This document shows, piece by piece, positions 23,440 to 36,569 of a stretch of 64,000 nucleotides of DNA; position 1 is the stretch's first letter, and every line of letters begins with the position of its first letter. Source of the stretch: Castanea sativa (lineage: Eukaryota; Streptophyta; Magnoliopsida; Fagales; Fagaceae). The position numbers and the translations under genes are program-made. The notes under the pieces were generated by a model. It did no database searches. It saw only the letters and a list, made by a program, of their open reading frames with translations, and was not told where the DNA came from. Where the stretch lies: positions 6,041,945-6,105,944 of the forward strand of contig NC_134015.1 in NCBI RefSeq assembly GCF_040712315.1, written 5' to 3'.

Positions 23440-25420
23440 AGGTGAAACAGCCATGGATGGCCAAGATGTAAAGTTCAAAACTTCAACTTTTCATTTCAAC
23501 GGTCGGGCAAATTTTAGAAAATAATATATATTGCTATGGATCTTTTTTTTTTGGGGGCTGATTTTGGTAAATCTAGCAGAAAAAGCAATACAAGAGTTCA
23601 TATAAAGACGGGGACCAACCCATTTAACTCTTTAAAGAGAACCCCAAAGAAATGAGAGGAAATGGGATGAGCCCCAAGAAGAACAAAGGGCAGCCCACAG
23701 TTGTCAAATTAATGGGCCAACAAATTGGCCTCCGAAAATTGGAATAGAAAAAATTCCACATTTGAAGGATCTTGCGTAAAAGCTATGGTGTTTTGAGAAT
23801 CACCCTAAGAAATGACACAAACTATTATTATGATTGTAGCTTCTGTTTCAGTCCTTAACACGCTACCCATTACATCTTTTTGTTGTCCATGTTTTAATAC
23901 TTTCATAAGACTCACGCATCACTCTTATATACGTAGAAATCACAATCCAATAAAACCATTAAACTTTTTAAGTATGACAAAATCTATATCTTCAAATGTG
24001 AACAATAGAAAACCAACCCAAGGTTTCTTCTAATTTATTGTTATGTTGGGTTGTGTCTGTGAGTTGTGCAATTATTTAAATACTTTTATCAATTATTAAT
24101 TTTTGTCTTTTTCAATAAATTATTACAACTCATATAATACTCTTAAATTATATTTCATTTTGTATAGATGAATCAAAACTATTTCTTAAAATGCCAAAAT
24201 TAATCAACTAATTAAAAAAATAAAGTTTTTTTTAAGAAAAAAAAAATAAAGATTATAAAATAAACTTATATATATAGTAAATTGAAATAACTATTAACTC
24301 AAACTTGACCTAACTTAAGTCTTAAAATAAAATTTGAATCCAACCAAACTCACCAACCCAAAAAATCTGACACTCGGTTGGATTGGGTTAGTAAGTTTGA
24401 AGCACATACCTATCTTTTAATATGCTTAGCCAATTTAAGTATGAATCCTGTTGGACTTTATACTTTTTTTTTTCTTCCTTCCCAAAAAATAGGTATGAGT
24501 GACCAATGAAGACCTTATTTAGTAGAATCTATATGCTTACTGAGTAACATTTAAGGGGCCTAGATGTGAATATGGGCCAAAAGGCTCACAACTTTATAAG
24601 ATTAGTTTTAGGATTGCGTACTATTTTACAACTTTTTACCACAAGTTTGATGTAACAGACTGTAAATGATTGTCTATCACTTACACATAGATTTATCATT
24701 TTTTTTCCCACCACTTACATTCTTCCCCATCACAATTGCGGCAAAGAAGTTGTGAGATAAGTTGTGGTACTAAATTTTCTCCTTTTATAAGCTAGTTTTT
24801 TGTTTTTTAGTTTTTATGTATGACTTTTTAAAATCTCAAATTTTTTTAAAAAATTTTCATTATTTTAGCAAAAAGCTAATTAAAATTTGTGGTCATGATC
24901 GGTTAGGGGCATCAGCTAATGTTGGAAAAAGTAATTCCTTATAATCGAAGCAGTATAAAACTAATTTCTCCTTTTATTAGATGCTTTGTGCTTGATATGT
25001 TCTAGTGTAGTTCCCTTATCCTTAAGCTTGTTGTGCTGTTTACCTTAGACTAGCCAACACATCCTTTGATATGAACATTTGTCTTTTCAATGGAGAAGAA
25101 TCTAGAGTTTTAAAACTGCATATAATCTTTAAGCTCTCTTTTCCCTTTTGTTGCAATATTCACATAATCCACTTATAGAATCAAGCATTTAAAGCTGAGG
25201 CAATGTTAATTGAACCTAATTAAGTAGTAGGAAATAGTTAATGAACCCATGTTATCTCATAATCTAAAAATGAGCTAATTTATTCACTAGATCATATCAA
25301 ATATGATATATATCTTTGAAATCCACGTCAAGTTCAACTAACTTTTAAAATTCCGAAAATGACATGTTAGTACTTAGTGCCATGGTTATAAAATGGTAAA
25401 TTTGAAACTTTAGTAGGGGG
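23440..25420. other. Unit B spacer paralogous to 12.0-14.4 kb
   Basis: No gene is visible. This is the unit B counterpart of the unit A spacer, without the SINE and the 13383 insertion. It includes the truncated hAT-like block near 24020-24415. Confidence 0.6.
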
Positions 25421-25429
25421 ATGAACAAC

Positions 25430-25925
25430 ATGATTCGAAAAACCGTTTGGTTAGAGATTTATAATATCATTGTTTAAAATAATGTGAAAATTGTGATTTA
25501 AAAAATGTTGTAGAAACACGTGTTTACAATATTCATAAAACATAAAATATGTTTGGTACCATGTTTCAAATAACATGTTTCATTGTGTGAAAAAACATAA
25601 TTGTGTATTTAGTATGCGTGTATTTTATTTTTAAAGAACTGACAAACACTGTACAATTTAATATTTTTTATTTGAGGAGAGAAAAGTCCATTTATGTTTT
25701 GTCACATCAAGTGGGCCCCATGACTTTTAACATATTTACAAAAATACCATTGTTTGAAAACTAAAAACTGGTAAGAAGAGTTTTCTAAATTTAGTATTTA
25801 AACCCCCTAAAATGAGCAACATAATTCAAATACTTCAGTAAACAACATCCTTACCAAACACATTTTTTTTAGTTCATAATTTTCAACATTTAATTACAAA
25901 AAATTGTTATTCAAACACCCTACTT
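25430..25925. mobile_element. Insertion specific to unit B, about 490 bp
   Basis: Relative to unit A (near 14425-14450) unit B gains a block that begins near aaaccgtttggttagag and ends near attcaaacaccctacttg. It contains cttaccaaacacatttt, so the ends carry an imperfect gtttggt/accaaac inverted pair. The borders are approximate. Confidence 0.45.
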
Positions 25926-26179
25926 GTCAAAAGCATAAACGATAACTTTCACAAAGCATCAAATTTTGTGCTCGTCTTAATAACTTTCACAAAGCATAAA
26001 CAATATTATAACATATAACATTTGCTAAATAGGCCCCATCTTTTAAAAACAAAGATTTTCTGTTTGCAGTGGTATTTTCACCATGCTTGATGAGGAGGAT
26101 TGATATTTGATACTCCATCCAAAACTCTTTTTCACCCCAAATATTTTATGTATTTATTTATTTTCTGGACCTACCCTTA

Positions 26180-26582
26180 AGCATCCACAACGTATAGGCC
26201 AAATGGCAAATGCAAACCCAATTTTCCATTTAACCCCAAAAACATCACTCCATTGAATATTGTAAAAGCCAAGAATTGTAAATTTTTTTACAATCCGGCT
26301 ACAATGTCATTCTAAATGTAGAATACACTGTAGCTTAATGGTAAATCGAAATACTATTATTTAATTCTCTCTCTCCTCATTTTTATTAAAAAGTTCCAAC
26401 ACTTTCTCTCTCCTCTATTGAGAAATATTTTTATATTGTTATTTTTATATTATTTTAATGTGTAGTATGGTAAAATAGAAGTTTGGATGTTGGTGAATTG
26501 AAAAATGGTATTGTATAATTGATAAAATAATTTTTAAGATGGTAAAATAGGATAAAATTAAGAAAAATGAACGTGGATACTG
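26180..26582. mobile_element. PIF/Harbinger-like MITE in the USP gene 2 upstream region
   Basis: The 403-bp element has termini agcatccacaacgta and, inverted, cagtatccacgtt, flanked by TTA on both sides (26177-26179 and 26583-26585). It is absent from the same position in unit A (near 19312). Its right end lies about 160 bp before the TATA box of USP gene 2. Confidence 0.75.
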
Positions 26583-26744
26583 TTATAATCATATCCTAAT
26601 GCCAAAACCAGACAATCTAAAAAAACAAAAAAAAAAACCAAGGAGCCCACTGTGTTAGAAAACCACAAATGACAAAACCCTTAAGCCCAAAACCCACAAA
26701 CCCGCCCACAGATTTGACCCAACACATTATTTTTCTTCTCTGCC

Positions 26745-26752
26745 TATAAATA
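26745..26752 (+). promoter_or_regulatory. TATA box of USP gene 2
   Basis: The sequence tataaata lies 140 bp before the start codon and is positionally equivalent to the gene 1 box. Confidence 0.65.
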
Positions 26753-26884
26753 CTCAAAAACTCTCAAACATTCTTACCCACTGCCAAATTTTCATCAACA
26801 CAAAAAGAAAGAAACCGTGAATTTTTTTTTTTTTTCTTTCAATTTTATCATCAACAATTTCCAACCGTCCGATCAAAGAGCCAA

Positions 26885-28588
26885 ATGGATGACGTGGCAG
26901 CAAAGGAACGCAAGATCCTCGTGGCCGTCGATGAAGGGGAGGAGAGCATGCACGCGCTCTCGTGGTGCCTCACAAACGTGATTTCCGAAAATTCCAAAGA
27001 TACCCTCGTCCTCCTCTACGTTAAACCCCCTCGTGCAGTTTTCTCTGCCCTTGATGGCACAGGTAATTTTCTTCACTCTCCATGGGCATTTTAGGAACAC
27101 GAAAGATTGAATGATCCTGGCTGTAATTTTGGTGTGTGGTTCAGGGTATTTGTTTTCGGCTGATATAATGGCGGCTATGAATAAGTACAGTAATGACGTG
27201 GCTGAGTGCGTGGTCGAGAAAGCTAAAAAGATGTGTAAAGATCTTCATGATGTGAGTTGTAAATTTTTTGTTTGTTAAAGGGTAAAATTGTCATTTGGTA
27301 TTTTTGATTTTTTAAGAAAATAATTGTTTAAAACCATTTGATGATTATCTACACCTATTTTTAATCAAATAGCTTATATAAAATTATAGTATTTTTTTTA
27401 ACATATATTAATTTTTTATTTGATAGTAATTTATTTGATCATTTTATAATTTTTGAATTTTTAAGAAAAGAAATTTTTTTAACCCTATTAACGACAATAA
27501 TTTACACGTATTTTTTAACCAATGTAACACATTTATTTAATAATTAACATGGGTTATTATTAGAATTGTAATTTATTTAATGATTATAGTGGATCATAAT
27601 TTGAATCATCACCTAATGATGGTACCTCATGGTTTGAAATAGGTTTTTTTTTTTTTTTTGCATAAAAATAAAAGTTTGATTTCCCATATAATTGTTTTTA
27701 AAGGTTTTTTAGGGCTGAAAATTTTAAAATTTAATTTCTTATATTATCTTTTATTAGAAATAAATAATGTTTTTATTGAAAAATCATATAGTTTCTTATT
27801 TAGTTTTTGTCTTGACAAATTTGCCCCTCGTGAAGGTGAAGGTGGAGACAAGAATAGAACATGGTGATCCAAGGGATGTTATTTGTCAGATGACAGAGAA
27901 GTTGGGTGCTGATGTGTTGGTCATGGGGAGCCATGGTTATGGCCTAATCAAAAGGTGGGTCTTACTTAAAAAAGAAAATTATATGCATAATAATGCTATT
28001 ATCCTAATTTTCTTTTGATAGATGATAAGTAAATAAGGGAATTTAAACACGTTGAATACATGAGAAAATGCCATTTGATCTAAATGTTATTGACAGACTT
28101 TTTAGGTGTATACATGTGAATGATTTGAGGGGTTTTTTATTTTTATTTTTTTTAAGCTAGTGAATGATTTGAGTTAGTATAATTTTGTTTTATATAATGT
28201 TGATTTTTTACTCTCTTATTTGAAATTTGTTAAGCATAATAATACTATGTGAAAAAGCTTTTGGTTTGTTCATGGTTGAAAGATGAAAATTTGGTACCAT
28301 GAAATAAGATGGACAATTACCTTCATTTTCTAAAATAGTATGAATAAAATAATTTTATATTCATTGGGTACACCCTAATTCATTGTTTTTAAATAATTTT
28401 ATATTTATTGGGGTACACCCTAATTCATTGTTTTTATGTTGTAATTATACTGTTTAATTTATTGCTAACCCATTATTTTTGGGGCTGGCAGGGCTTTACT
28501 TGGGAGTGTGAGTAATCATTGTGCACAGAACGTCAAGTGCCCAGTTTTGATTGTGAAGAAACCAAAATCCACTGCAATTAACAATTAA
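26885..28588 (+). CDS. Universal stress protein A-like protein, gene 2 (4 exons)
   Basis: Exons 26885-27062, 27145-27251, 27836-27954 and 28492-28588, all GT-AG, encode 166 aa in a single UspA domain. Landmarks match gene 1: KILVAVDEGEES, VLLYVKPPRAV, YLFSADIMAAMNKYSN, VKVETRIEHGDPRDV, the nucleotide-binding GSHGYGLIKRALLGSVS and CPVLIVKKPK. The two proteins differ at roughly one residue in eight, scattered and mostly conservative. Exon lengths are identical except for one codon at the exon 1/2 border. This suggests both copies are under constraint. The ATP-binding signature is intact, so it is expected to be of the ATP-binding USP type. The promoter differs from gene 1 by a MITE at 26180. 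Confidence 0.93.
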
Positions 28589-29976
28589 TTTTAGTTTTTA
28601 GTTTTTTTGGGCTTTCTCTAACTTTATAGCTCTTTTTATGGCTGTTGTATAAAGTTTCTTGTATGCTCTTGTAAATAAGTGTTTCATTTTTTGGTGATTC
28701 TGTCATTGTTATTTTTTTAATCTTGTAAGTAATGCTTATTTGGGAATTTGTACAATTTTATTATCATTGAGTGGGGAATTTCCAAAGTGGGAGTGAAAGC
28801 TTTGGAGGAAGAAAGAAGCATGGTATCTTGAGTAAACAAGCAATGATTATTGTTTAATACATAGGGAATAAGCCATCTCAATAAAATAGATTATCGAAAA
28901 AAAGCAAGCTCAATATATAATAACAAAACTTATATTTTAAGAACAAAGAGTGGGAGAAGGAGAATGGTCTTCATTTATATATCAATAAAGTAATTGAGTT
29001 GATCGAATGTCTAAAACGACTTGATCACAAAAATGCAAATGCACATTTTTTATTCTTTTTCTTATGCTGCGTAGCTGAAATTATATGAATGCAGCAATTG
29101 AATATTCAATGTCAAAAGGAAATGCTAAAAAGGTTCAATATTCATCATAATTTGACCCTCATTATCTATTTTCACACATAACCAATCTTGCTTCAAGCTC
29201 TTCTTTTTGGGTGCACAACTTGGGCCTTGGCATCTATTTTACATGGACAAGTTTCAAGGTTTATTTCCAAGAACTACTAAAGCGAAGTGCCTTAGTGGTG
29301 CTGGAATGTTGCTTGATGCATAAATATTACCTCATCATGCTCTTACGGTTCAAGAAATATTAGTGTGAAAAATTGTTCATGAACCTAGTTTTTAAAACTT
29401 GCAATTTACATTGATGGTCTACCCTCAGGAATTACTTAGCATCTTCTCTTTGTAGGTAATATGTTGATTTTATACTTTGCTACTCACTACTCAGCAACTT
29501 TTGTATATTCCCTGATTTTAGACTTTATAGACTCACCTATTGCTTAACCACTTTGGAATGTGTCAAGTGTCAATTATATCTTTTGCTGGTAATTCCGTTT
29601 CAATTTTTTTTTTTAATGTATTTGAGTTGTAAGTTTTAGTGTCTTGAGTGTACTTGAAAAACTACATTGAAGACACGAGAACAACTCAAGAATCTACTCA
29701 ATAAAGTGAAGTTTTCTACTTTTGAAAGTTGCCTGAACAATCGAGGTTAAGTGGACCTCGACTCCAGGCTTGACCCTAGTTCAAACTTCAAAATACAAAC
29801 TTTGCAACTTGCAGCCCATGATGACCAAATGACCTAGGACCTTTTCTAATTATAAACTAGTATATTTTGCAAAACCCACCATTTGATTGAATGTCTTCCT
29901 TATAACAATCATGCTTACCAAATATCAAGTAATTGAATATTAAAAACTCACTTATCTATGAAGAGCACAATTTTTT
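28589..29976. other. 3' flank of USP gene 2 (unit B end)
   Basis: This is collinear with 21232-22672. The similarity stops at about 29976, marking the right end of unit B. No coding content is visible. Confidence 0.6.
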
Positions 29977-30779
29977 AGTCTTAAATGAAGCTGGTTAAGT
30001 TCTTGTATGGGCACTAGTAAATGAGCAATTTCAGCCATATCATTGAGATGCTTCTAATATATTCTCCAACAAGAAACATGGTTTTTCACAAATGGTTGAC
30101 CATATTGATGTGATATTCACTACTCGTATGCCTATTTAACTAGTTCTAAGTTGATTGATCTATTTGGCTCTTATAATGAGCTGGAGTGTATAATATAAAT
30201 TTGCTTCCACGGTTCCTTCTTTGTTTTCTAATTTTATATTCCAAATAATAATCCCTAAGTACTAGGGAGAACAAATAGCAGGCAAGGAAACATTTCATAA
30301 ATTTTGCCCAAGAGGGTGTGGACTGTTAGTCAGGGGACCAACATCCCAGCTAGGATGCCCTGGTTCAACCATCCACAAAAACACCTTTACTTACCCGAAA
30401 CATGTTGCTTTTGGGCAAATGAAAGTGTTTTAAGGTTTACTCTCCAGGAGTGAATCAAAGGACACTGCCTTTTTTTGATACACAGAAATGTAATGATACA
30501 ACTTAATAGACTAATCTTGGAGATACCAACAGAAAGTTCTCTTGAATAATGTAACCATCATAAGGAATATGACAAAAATAGCTAAGCCATGGTGCTGAAA
30601 ATTCCTTTTCTTATATTGCAAAATATTACAAGGTAAATATGGAGTAGTTTCAAATTCCTAAAAATAACCTTTCTATTTTCTTGGAAATAAAAAACCTAAA
30701 AATAAGAAGGCACACATCAATTTCAATGAAGCAAAATTATTTATCAAAAATCAGATTTCCAACCAGAGAATTTTTTCCA

Positions 30780-33700
30780 TACAAATCTGAGTTTTCTCTT
30801 CTAATTTGTGGATCTCTTTACTTGTCTTTAAAGCTTGAGCTAACTCATTTGTAATTCAATCAGTGGCACCTTCATTGTGTCGACCTCTTTCTGCAGATTC
30901 ATCCCTCCCTCTTTTAGTTTAGAAACTTTGATAATTACTTGGTGATTTGATATAAAAGGTGTCATTGACCTTGTCATGTGACTTTGCTCTAAGAAGATGA
31001 ATTATGCTGTTATTTTAAAGGGCAAGTGACTTCGCTCTAAGAAGATGAATCATGTGACTTTGCTCTATGGTATTACAGGTTTCTACATACACTTACTTTT
31101 TCTTCTTCATTCAAGCTAGGGTGTGCCTACATAATTGGTTCCAAAATAATGGTTATTTGCAACTTAAATTTAATTGCTTCTATGACTGGTCAAAATGTGA
31201 GGTTACATGTTCGTAAAATCTATCAATAAAATGCTACATCATTCAAATACAACACTGATTCTGCAGGACTAAGCTTTGAAATTTATTTAAGAAGACTTAT
31301 AGCCACTAAGCTTTAAAATGTCCAATAAAAAACACAAATATCATACCACAATAATTCTTAATCAAAGGAAATCCCTATTTTATGGTGTTGCAGGTCTCAG
31401 ACTCTCAAGAGCTCAGTTTTCAGATAATATAATCATCATTAGGAATGAAAAAAAATAAATTCCATACCTTGAGATACATGTCAATGGCTCTATAGAGGTT
31501 GTTATGACACTACAAATATTTTTGGTGCAGGTTTGCTTGAAAGAAAATAAACATGAGATTTCACCACCCTAATAAGTAATAACAATGCCCACACCATAAC
31601 CACTTTCATTGTCTCCATAATTCTTAACCAAGAGATCTGGAACATAGCACTGCTCCAACATGGAAGCAAATTTTTCTAGCATATTCTATAATTCAGAATT
31701 AATTTTCATCCTTAAAACCAACCTTGAGAAGGTGTAGAGAAAATTGCAAAAAACTAAAATTTCCGCCACATGGAGCACATCAAACAAGCATTTAGCTGTA
31801 ACTCTTTGTAATTGGGGGTTTAGATGTTTGTGAGCCAAATTGTGAAGCCCAAAAGTGATTCTGGAAAGCCATATTGCAGTCCAATTAGCTCTTCATGAAG
31901 ATCCAAACTCTGATCCCATCCCTTTACTTTTAATAGTTTGAATGTCTTTACAAAATTGATCTATTCAAAGAAATGAACCATCTTTAAACAACCAATTATC
32001 AAGTTTTTCTTCAAGTTTTGAGTTCACAGCATTATTTGCTAGAAGCCTAGAACATTCAAGCCCTATACATAATCATCACCAAAACTAAGTTCTTTTGGAT
32101 CTATGCAGGCCTTCCAGGAAATTGCTTTTGAGCATTTTCACAAGTTGTAACTCTGTAAAAGTTATGAAGCTTAGAAAAGCCTCAGTTTTGGACATTAGAT
32201 TTCTTTCTTCAAGATCATCACTTATTTCCAAGGAATGAGCAGCTCAATGTAATGGAGCAACATTGGTGTTAAATCAACCTTCCATCCATAGAAAAATTTG
32301 ACTGCTAATTCGGAAGTTTTGGGTCCTCCTGGAAGATTGTCTAGTTAAATAATGGTGCTAGTGTCTCTTTCACCAACTTGGGGTAGGGATACAACTAGTG
32401 AGGTTCTATTGAATATCCTAAATGATTAGTATGTAAGAATTCATAGCCAAACCTAATTTAATTGGTATTAAGCCTTAGTTGAGTTGAGTTGATTTGAATA
32501 TTATGTAAGGGAAATCAAGATGGATAGTTAAGGTTTTTAAAATATAATTTTTCAGACTTGTTGAACAACTTCCAGGAATTTGGGATACAAACAATATATA
32601 GCATGATTTCGAATGCAACAAAGGAGAATGAAAGCATCCATCTGCCATGTTTATTTTTCTTTGGACTGAATATAGGACACCATGTGGAAGCAAGCTATCT
32701 GCATTAGTCAATATGTTTGATGGAGATTCTGAGGGTTGAAGTCAATTATGCATTTGTCACATGAAGAAACATTGTTTTTTCATCCTTTATTAAAAATATA
32801 GTAATTGAGTGCACCTTGTGCAAATAGTTATATATGGATGAAACTATAACCACAAGTACATCATTGACATTCCATATAAATATATGCATAGAGAGGAGGG
32901 TGTCTTGAAAGAGAGGTGGGGAGGGGTTTTTTTACCAGGCTGGGTTTCTTCTGTCTACAGCTTCAACAATTCTTTCTAGAGCTTCAGCAACTAAGCTGAC
33001 ATTTGCGGAAACATGACACATCAGTTACACTTCCCACGAGATATTGACCCACCATTTACTCTATCAAGACTTGTCCTTCCCACTGTAAGCATATCTTGTC
33101 CAAGGATGTCAAACTAATATGCCATTCCTTGTCTGAAGCTTCACTTGTATATTTCTTGTTGCTCACACAAACCTGACATACATATATAAACAGGTTGATA
33201 AGACTTATTCCTTATATATAAATTTAGGCATGTGATAGACAAAGGCACTGTGCTGGCCTAGCTGAGATTGTGTATTGTGTAATATTTGGTTTGAAGTGGT
33301 AATGTCATTAAGAAGGTCAGCTTCCTTTTTCCAGCTCCTGGCATTTATAATATAGTTGAAAAGTGTGGATAGAATGAAGCCAACACCTTGATATCATATA
33401 TGTGCTACAATCTCATCTACTTATAGAGAAACAATAAACCACCTTTCTCCATTAGTGTTACTATTATATTGCATTAGAGAAAATCACTCAATCAATGAAA
33501 AAAGAAAAAACTCTCATTGAAAGAAAGTTGGACTGGCTATTCGATAGTTTCAACTTTTGTTTTTCTTATGTTATTAAATGGTAAGGACCAACCATCATGG
33601 GAGTATGATGCCCTTTTATAAATTGCATATAATCTACTGTACCAAGTTTGAAAAACCAAAAGAGCTTAGAATATGTTTAGGTCCAAAGAAGCATTGACCT

Positions 33701-34370
33701 TGGTTTAATCTTATCGTTTGCAACAAACATAAAAGACACTTGACTGATAAAAGAAGGACAACCTTTAAACAATTATTTGTATGAATAATTCATTAATTCT
33801 TAAGTTTGATAGGATAAAGGATTACTAACATGTTTAGAACAATCCCAGCAAAATCCCACTCTGCACCCTTCAAAAGAGTAGAGGTTCTAAACAGTACACC
33901 AAGATGGGATTTTGTAGTTATCATTAGCAAATAAGAACTTTCAGTAGGAGGAAACCTAACCTAAGCTGATCAAACAACCACAAACTTACATCAACAATAG
34001 AGTACAATTCCCCACAAAAATGCTCACTAACTTTGTGAGATCCCCTTAGAGAACCCAAGATTCATATATCACATGCTCAAATCTCATATCTCAATTTTCA
34101 TAGCCAATGACATAAAACATTTCATGGTGTCAATCTCAACACAAATTAGCATGCGCCATCTTATAATGTAATATAAAGTACAAAAATCAACATCCATATG
34201 CTAGAAAAACTCCATCCAAGATCCACAAAACCAAGAGGATAGAAGAATCTCAAAAACTCACTAGCATATATTTCACATTTGACAATAAATATAGGAGTAG
34301 CTAACAGAACACACCTGATATATTTCACATGAGAGTGAGAGAAGAAGCCATAGGTTCCTGTCATGTGAAG
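30780..34370 (-). pseudogene. Decayed coding-like remnants of an unidentified gene
   Basis: On the minus strand several patches read like protein but are broken by stops and frameshifts. A possible first exon lies at about 34364-34316 (MTGTYGFFSHSHVKYI, followed by a GT), with tatatata upstream near 34520. Further patches are SANVSLVAEALERIVEAVD near 32980, DSLLPHGVLYSVQRKIN near 32670, LDLHEELIGLQYGFPESLL near 31880, TAKCLFDVLHVAEIL near 31780, and a coiled-coil-like ELAQALKTSKEIHKLEEK near 30820. The order is consistent with one gene read leftward. I do not recognise the family. It could be a pseudogene, or a real gene whose exon borders I cannot resolve. Confidence 0.35.
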
Positions 34371-34399
34371 AATGGTTGTGTGTGTGAAGGAAGGAGAGC

Positions 34400-35337
34400 T
34401 ACTACACCCCTTGCTTTGCAGTTCTCTATTTGGCCAAAATACTTCAGCAAGTAGAGGGTTGGGATCTTTCCACTGTGAGAATTAAAGATTGCAAGCCCGA
34501 CACATTAAAGGCTGCCTATATATAAATAAATTACAATAATAAAATCTCATATTATGAATCATAAGGTGCACTAAAAGGGCCCAATATTAATCATATGTGG
34601 TTATCACTATGCACTTGGGTCTCACAAATGCTTACTAAAATACACTCCAACTAAAACATGTTTTATTAAATAAATAAAACAATGACTATGATAGTCCACA
34701 CACAAAAGGTGCCAACGCCATATGATCTCAACCTAATTCAAGTATTAGTGTAAAAAAAGGTTACCAACAAAACACTTCCATTAAACTGATCTTTTAATTG
34801 TGAATATTTTGACATGCTGACAAAAAAAGCAACCACCCACAACCATAGAGCCCAAAGGACGACATTTCCTCAAACATCTTGTGTCCAATAGGTCACTAGG
34901 GTTCAAAAATAAAAATGCAAGACTGAATTGGATATCATTCCTTGAGAATTAAACGGCCCACATAATAGTCTGCAGACTATTTCACAAAAGGGAGGAAAAG
35001 GGTCCCAATATAAATAAGTATAGCATCTTGTAACATGTGCGCATGATTATGACACAATCTAAATACCAAGTCATTATAGAATAAACTAACATGAGAAGCT
35101 CTTCAACTCACCTCAATTACAGACTTTGGATAACACAAAAAAATGTATTGTAGTTTAGAAATTCAAGGAAATGCGATCTATTTTAATTTGAAATGAAGGT
35201 CTAAAGGTCAGTTGTAAAAAAAAGGTGTATAGCAAAGTGTGCAAATAGCATTCTTTTGCTAACATTAGCAAATAGCAAAAGATTTCAAGTATCATATGTG
35301 TCAAACAACCATTGTAGCACTTTTGAAAGTGCTTAAT

Positions 35338-35389
<52 letters not shown>

Positions 35390-35475
35390 GCTCTACAACC
35401 ACTTGAAGCAGAAAAGGAACATACCTCTAATCAAGTTGATCACCTGTAGCTTCAAAATGATTCTCCATTTTCTGG
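34400..35475. other. Spacer with a TA microsatellite
   Basis: No gene was recognised. A (TA)n tract with a short (TATG)n end lies at 35341-35390. Similarity to the right-hand half of the window starts at about 35485. Confidence 0.45.
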
Positions 35476-35665
35476 TCTTATTTTTTAGTATTTACAAACT
35501 TAAGTTGAGCCTCCATACTTAAGCTCTCTCTATTATTTATGATCTCATGCCCAAGTCTTCCTTTTTTGGGTTGTCATTGTCATTTACAATGCTCTTGATT
35601 TCTACTAGCATTCAAGGACCATGCCATTCAGTTTATTATTCACTACCATTGCAAAATTCTGCCCC

Positions 35666-36015
35666 GAGAAGATTGATTTTGACATTGTAGGAATTCCACA
35701 AGATGATGACCAAGCCAACTGTAAGATCCTACTAACAACACAATATTTGGGAAGTGTGTAGGCAAATGATGATCAATCAAAATGTCATGGCAGATTTTCT
35801 AAATGAAGAAGAGGCTTGGAACTTGTTTGTGCAGAATTAATGCAAGAGAAATAGTTTGAGCTATAATAAATTACTATTGTTACAAGAGAAATTGCTAAGA
35901 AATGTTGGGCTCGGCAATTGGTGATCAAGTCCATGAGGAAAAAAATTTTAAGTGAGCTGTGGATGAATTTTCTCAACCAACTGCACGGTCCTATGCTCAC
36001 ATAAATAGTGGGACT
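35666..36015 (+). pseudogene. CC-NB-ARC (NLR) resistance gene fragment, copy 1
   Basis: The frames read EKIDFDIVGIPQDDDQ, then CKILLTTQ (the RNBS-B motif), ADFLNEEEAWNLF and a degraded VTREIAKKC (around the GLPL region). This is the order found in the NB-ARC domain of RPS2-type coiled-coil NLR proteins. Frameshifts occur near 35753 and after 35835. P-loop, MHD and LRR regions are absent. It is a relic that cannot make a receptor. The paralogue is at 50038. Confidence 0.8.
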
Positions 36016-36117
36016 TCCTAAAGAAAAGAGAGAGGGGAAGAGTTTAGAACTTGAATTCGTTGATACTTTCTGCAATGAATCAGATACAATCCCACTGTAG
36101 CAGCTTATAAGCACTCA

Positions 36118-36365
36118 ATTTGTTACATCCAACTAATTATCCCTGCTGCACTTTACAAGCTTATACAGCAATTACAAAGAATGCTACCACTTATATCTCT
36201 ACTAACCAACCTGTACTTAGCCATGTGCTCAATTCCAATTAGTCATAAGGCTAATTCAAGTTGTTACAAGTATTACACTAACAATCTGTTGCATCCAACC
36301 AACTATCCCTGCTGCACTATTAAAAGCTTATAAAAATTACAATGAATGCTACTACGAGCTTATAA
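36118..36365. repeat. Imperfect direct repeat, about 170 bp apart
   Basis: The stretch tgtta/gcatccaac.aa.tatccctgctgcact followed by aagcttata and aattacaa..aatgcta occurs at about 36121-36195 and again at about 36289-36355. The block is missing from U2, so it may be part of a U1-specific insertion. The family was not identified. Confidence 0.55.
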
Positions 36366-36569
36366 CAAAATACAGTAGATCATCCTTGTAGCAGTTGAGA
36401 TGAACTTCTGCAGCTTAACCTCACTTACTTAGCAGCTAGGATCAATTTCCACAGCTTCTTAGCGGTGACACAACTCTACAACAGCTCCTTGGCAAAGACA
36501 GCAACACACTGAAACTCAATCCAGCTCCATGGTCTTAACACTTCTTCATTTCAGGAGCTATTTTGATGA

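Larger units (their letters stand above)
9240..29976. repeat. Old tandem segmental duplication: unit A (9.24-22.67 kb) and unit B (22.91-29.98 kb)
   Basis: Collinear matches between units: SAR1-like fragment (9240-10185 / 22915-23420); 'gggatgagccccaagaagaa' block (12028-12600 / 23540-24015); hAT-like block (12750-13085 / 24045-24415); 'aagctctcttttcccttttg' block (14100-14516 / 25090-26016); USP gene (19153-21231 / 26019-28588); 3' flank (21232-22672 / 28589-29976). The larger size of unit A is largely due to insertions, chiefly 4.6 kb at 14519-19150. Confidence 0.85.

Noticed and set aside
26873..27100. Minus-strand 75-aa frame over USP gene 2 exon 1
   Set aside because: It is antisense shadow of a conserved exon.
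30310..30370. B-box-like 'tggttcaaccat' in a GC-richer patch
   Set aside because: No A box at the right distance, no A tail and no second copy in the window. Too weak to call a SINE or tRNA.
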